NCBI GenBank assembly: GCA_031555145.1
Contig: JAVBUR010000032.1
Coordinates: 1-64,000, forward strand
Length of the DNA: 64,000 nucleotides
Origin: JAJDIA01 sp031555145
Lineage (GTDB): Bacteria; Bacteroidota; Bacteroidia; Bacteroidales; Tannerellaceae
Direction of reading: 5' to 3'
Of the stretch, positions 62,388 to 64,000 are shown piece by piece. The notes below the pieces were generated by a model. It was not told the DNA's origin and did no database searches. It worked only from the letters and a program-made list of their open reading frames with translations. The first letter of the stretch is position 1, and the number at the start of each line of letters is the position of its first letter. The position numbers were made by a program, and so were the translations under genes.

Positions 62388-62570
62388 ATGAAGTATTCAG
62401 AACTGACGGCTAAACTTAAGGCCGCAGGTTGTTATTTTCTGAAGCACGAAGGTAATCATGACCGATGGTACAGCCCGATCACCGGGCAGGAGTTCATTGT
62501 AGCTCGCCATAAGAGTCATGAAGTACCGAAAGGCACAGAAAAAACAATCAGGAGGCTGGCAGGGATTTAG
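62388..62570 (+). CDS. hicA: HicA mRNA interferase toxin (second copy)
   Basis: A 60-residue HicA of standard size with catalytic H24 in HEGNHDRWYSPITGQ and the usual VARHKSHEV segment. ATG 62388 is supported by the promoter at 62328-62359, which lies inside the longer open frame from 62241. It aligns in length and key residues with the HicA at 39085-39267, but the sequences have diverged. The cognate antitoxin gene lies 92 bp downstream. Confidence 0.9.
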   Translation: MKYSELTAKLKAAGCYFLKHEGNHDRWYSPITGQEFIVARHKSHEVPKGTEKTIRRLAGI

Positions 62571-62579
62571 TCCCTGCCA
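62557..62579 (+). other. Hairpin spanning the hicA stop codon
   Basis: TGGCAGGGA (62557-62565) pairs perfectly with TCCCTGCCA (62571-62579). The 5-nt loop TTTAG contains the hicA stop TAG. There is no T-run, so this is not a simple terminator. It may set the ratio of HicA to HicB translation or mRNA decay. Confidence 0.75.
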
Positions 62580-62662
62580 ATTTCCTGGCTTCGCTGGATC
62601 ACATACATCAAGCTATTCTTAACCAATTATTAGTACATAAAACAGAAAGGAGCATTTGTGTT

Positions 62663-63058
62663 ATGAAAGTGGTATTTATTATTGAGAAATCTTCCGATGG
62701 CTATTTCTCATGTTATTCAGATCAGGATTTCGATGGATTCGGCCTGCTTGGTTATGGTGATACTGCCGAAGATGCGAAAAAGGATCTAATGAGTGCTTAC
62801 GAGGAAATTAAACAGGACAGAACCGAAGAAGGTAAAGAAACGCCTGAAATAGAATTTGTATGGAAGTACGATATGGAATCGTTTTTCGACTATTTCAGCG
62901 TCCTGAATGTATCTGAACTGGCAAGGAAGACCGGAATCAACACCTCTCAACTTCGTCGGTATCGCAGCGGCCTGACCAAGGCCAGCGAGAAGCAGTACGA
63001 TAAGATCCGCCAGTATGTTCATCAAGTGGCCGAAGAACTGGCGCACGCCACATTTTGA
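62663..63058 (+). CDS. hicB: HicB-family antitoxin with C-terminal helix-turn-helix (second copy)
   Basis: The 131-residue antitoxin has an N-terminal HicB domain (VVFIIEKSSDGYFSCYSDQD, GDTAEDAKKDLMSAYEEIK) and a C-terminal helix-turn-helix (NVSELARKTGINTSQLRRYR). It should bind HicA and repress the promoter at 62306-62359. A GNRA hairpin CGTATC-GAAA-GATACG (63064-63079) and a strong terminator follow. Confidence 0.88.
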   Translation: MKVVFIIEKSSDGYFSCYSDQDFDGFGLLGYGDTAEDAKKDLMSAYEEIKQDRTEEGKETPEIEFVWKYDMESFFDYFSVLNVSELARKTGINTSQLRRYRSGLTKASEKQYDKIRQYVHQVAEELAHATF

Positions 63059-63099
63059 AATACCGTATCGAAAGATACGAGCTTTAACTTAATGAGTGG

Positions 63100-63129
63100 G
63101 AGGCTGCCTGAACGGGCGGCCTCTTTTTT
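63100..63129 (+). terminator. Terminator of the second hicAB operon
   Basis: GAGGCTGCC (63100-63108) pairs with GGCGGCCTC (63115-63123, one G-T pair) and runs into a T-run. It lies 41 bp after the hicB stop. Confidence 0.88.
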
Positions 63130-63220
63130 GTTCTCCGGATCCAATATTCTTACCGATTATTAGTCAGTATACTGATCAATTATCAAGATATTTGTATCAA
63201 CAAATTGACTATTTAACATT

Positions 63221-64000
63221 TTAGGGAATACCTTCCCTGAACACCTTCTTCAGCGGTAGGAAGAAGCGTTCGATCAGGCGGAGGTCTTCGGTGACGATCT
63301 CGGCGGTAGCGGTCATTTCGTGGGAGACGGGAAGGGTTTTGCCGTAGTTGGTGACGAGGCCTTCGGGGAAGGCGATCTCGACGGCATAGTTGTTGTCTGA
63401 AGGGACAAGGGAGATGCTGTTGACTTTCCCATTGACCATGCCAAACTCCTGGTCGGGATAATTCAGGAAGCGGACAATAACGCGTTGGCCGGTTTTTACC
63501 TTTCCCGAACGGGCGACAGGAAGTAAGGCTTTCCCCATTAATTCGTCATCGGTAGCCGGCACCACGGTAAAGACGGTTTCCCCAGCGGGGATATACTGGT
63601 TCTCGTTCCAGTAGGTGGTGAAAGTTACTTTCCCGGCAATCGGAGTAGTCAGGCAATACATCAGTTCCCAACTGTGGATGGCATTCAGCAACTGCCCGCC
63701 CGTGGTTTGCAGGTCTTGCCGGAGCAGGCTCCCTTTCTCTGCTTCTTGTAGACGGAGGTCCAGCAAGGTCGTTTCGAGCGAGGCAATCTGTATCGATAGA
63801 TTGTCCAGCGATGCCGCCGCCCCCTCTATCGCCTGCCGGCTTTGCAGGAAAACCGTCCGGGCCGTCTCATGCTCCGAAGGAGATATTACATTACGGGTAT
63901 GCAGCATCGAATCCCGTTCATACTGCTGCCGGGCGATGACGTGCTGTGCCTCTGTCACCTGTTGCTGCCGTCGAAGGTTTGCTTCATATCGGCGGTACTT
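63221..64000 (-). CDS. HlyD-family efflux/secretion adaptor, 5' end outside the window
   Basis: At least 259 residues of a periplasmic adaptor subunit. The frame is open to the window edge, so the start and membrane anchor are missing. Visible parts are a long coiled coil (YERDSMLHTRNVISPSEHET ... SLETTLLDLRLQEAEKG), the lipoyl-like half PIAGKVTFTTYWNENQYIPA, and a beta-barrel part (VKTGQRVIVRFLNYPDQEFG). It resembles adaptors of bacteriocin or peptide ABC exporters. Its partner ABC protein would lie beyond 64000. Confidence 0.85.
   Translation of the reverse strand, partial: KYRRYEANLRRQQQVTEAQHVIARQQYERDSMLHTRNVISPSEHETARTVFLQSRQAIEGAAASLDNLSIQIASLETTLLDLRLQEAEKGSLLRQDLQTTGGQLLNAIHSWELMYCLTTPIAGKVTFTTYWNENQYIPAGETVFTVVPATDDELMGKALLPVARSGKVKTGQRVIVRFLNYPDQEFGMVNGKVNSISLVPSDNNYAVEIAFPEGLVTNYGKTLPVSHEMTATAEIVTEDLRLIERFFLPLKKVFREGIP

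Overview
The window looks like chromosome of a gut-type Bacteroidales bacterium, most likely Parabacteroides or a close relative. This rests on SusC/SusD proteins, an ECF sigma/FecR pair, a hybrid two-component regulator (HTCS), LruC, GLUG and DUF4890 proteins, repeated TAnnTTTG-type -7 boxes with TTG/TTTG -33 elements, and the absence of clear Shine-Dalgarno sites. The genus is an inference; the order is well supported.

Left part (1-30400). A tRNA-Lys and ettA are followed by core genes: a polyprenol-phosphate mannose synthase-like gene, pyrC and guaD on the minus strand, then mfd and an acyl-CoA synthetase on the plus strand. Between them lies an ECF sigma/anti-sigma/SusCD locus (8811-18848). 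Its two enzymes are unusual: an exported FAD oxidoreductase and an exported polysaccharide-pyruvyl-transferase-like lipoprotein, with no glycosidase. A beta-mannosidase and a sulfatase follow.

Middle part (28785-41233). This is the accessory and most unusual stretch. An LruC lipoprotein and a large secreted beta-helix protein run leftward. A cobalamin riboswitch precedes a DUF4493/GLUG surface lipoprotein. Next comes a compact locus (about 35.83-39.40 kb) bracketed by two 50-bp direct repeats (43/50 identical, exactly 3,510 bp apart). It holds a HU-like protein and a VapE/VirE-type P-loop protein transcribed divergently from a 22-bp-period tandem array of dyad sites. It also holds eleven exact CTTCCAC/GTGGAAG heptamers, all between or beside genes, and a HicAB toxin-antitoxin pair with its own palindromic operator. 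I regard this locus as the best candidate for an undescribed system.

Right part (41247-64000). Housekeeping genes (CorC-like, pheS, nth, a PhnP-like hydrolase, murB) lead to an HTCS sensor and an apparent amino-sugar locus without SusCD: ROK kinase, NagB-like deaminase/isomerase, sugar MFS permease, GH18, three ThuA-like proteins, GH9 and an esterase. The NagB-like protein has two catalytic-position substitutions. A second HicAB pair with a direct-repeat operator and a partial HlyD-type adaptor close the window. Short helically phased or tandem repeats (11, 11, 22 and 9 bp periods) occupy four intergenic regions.
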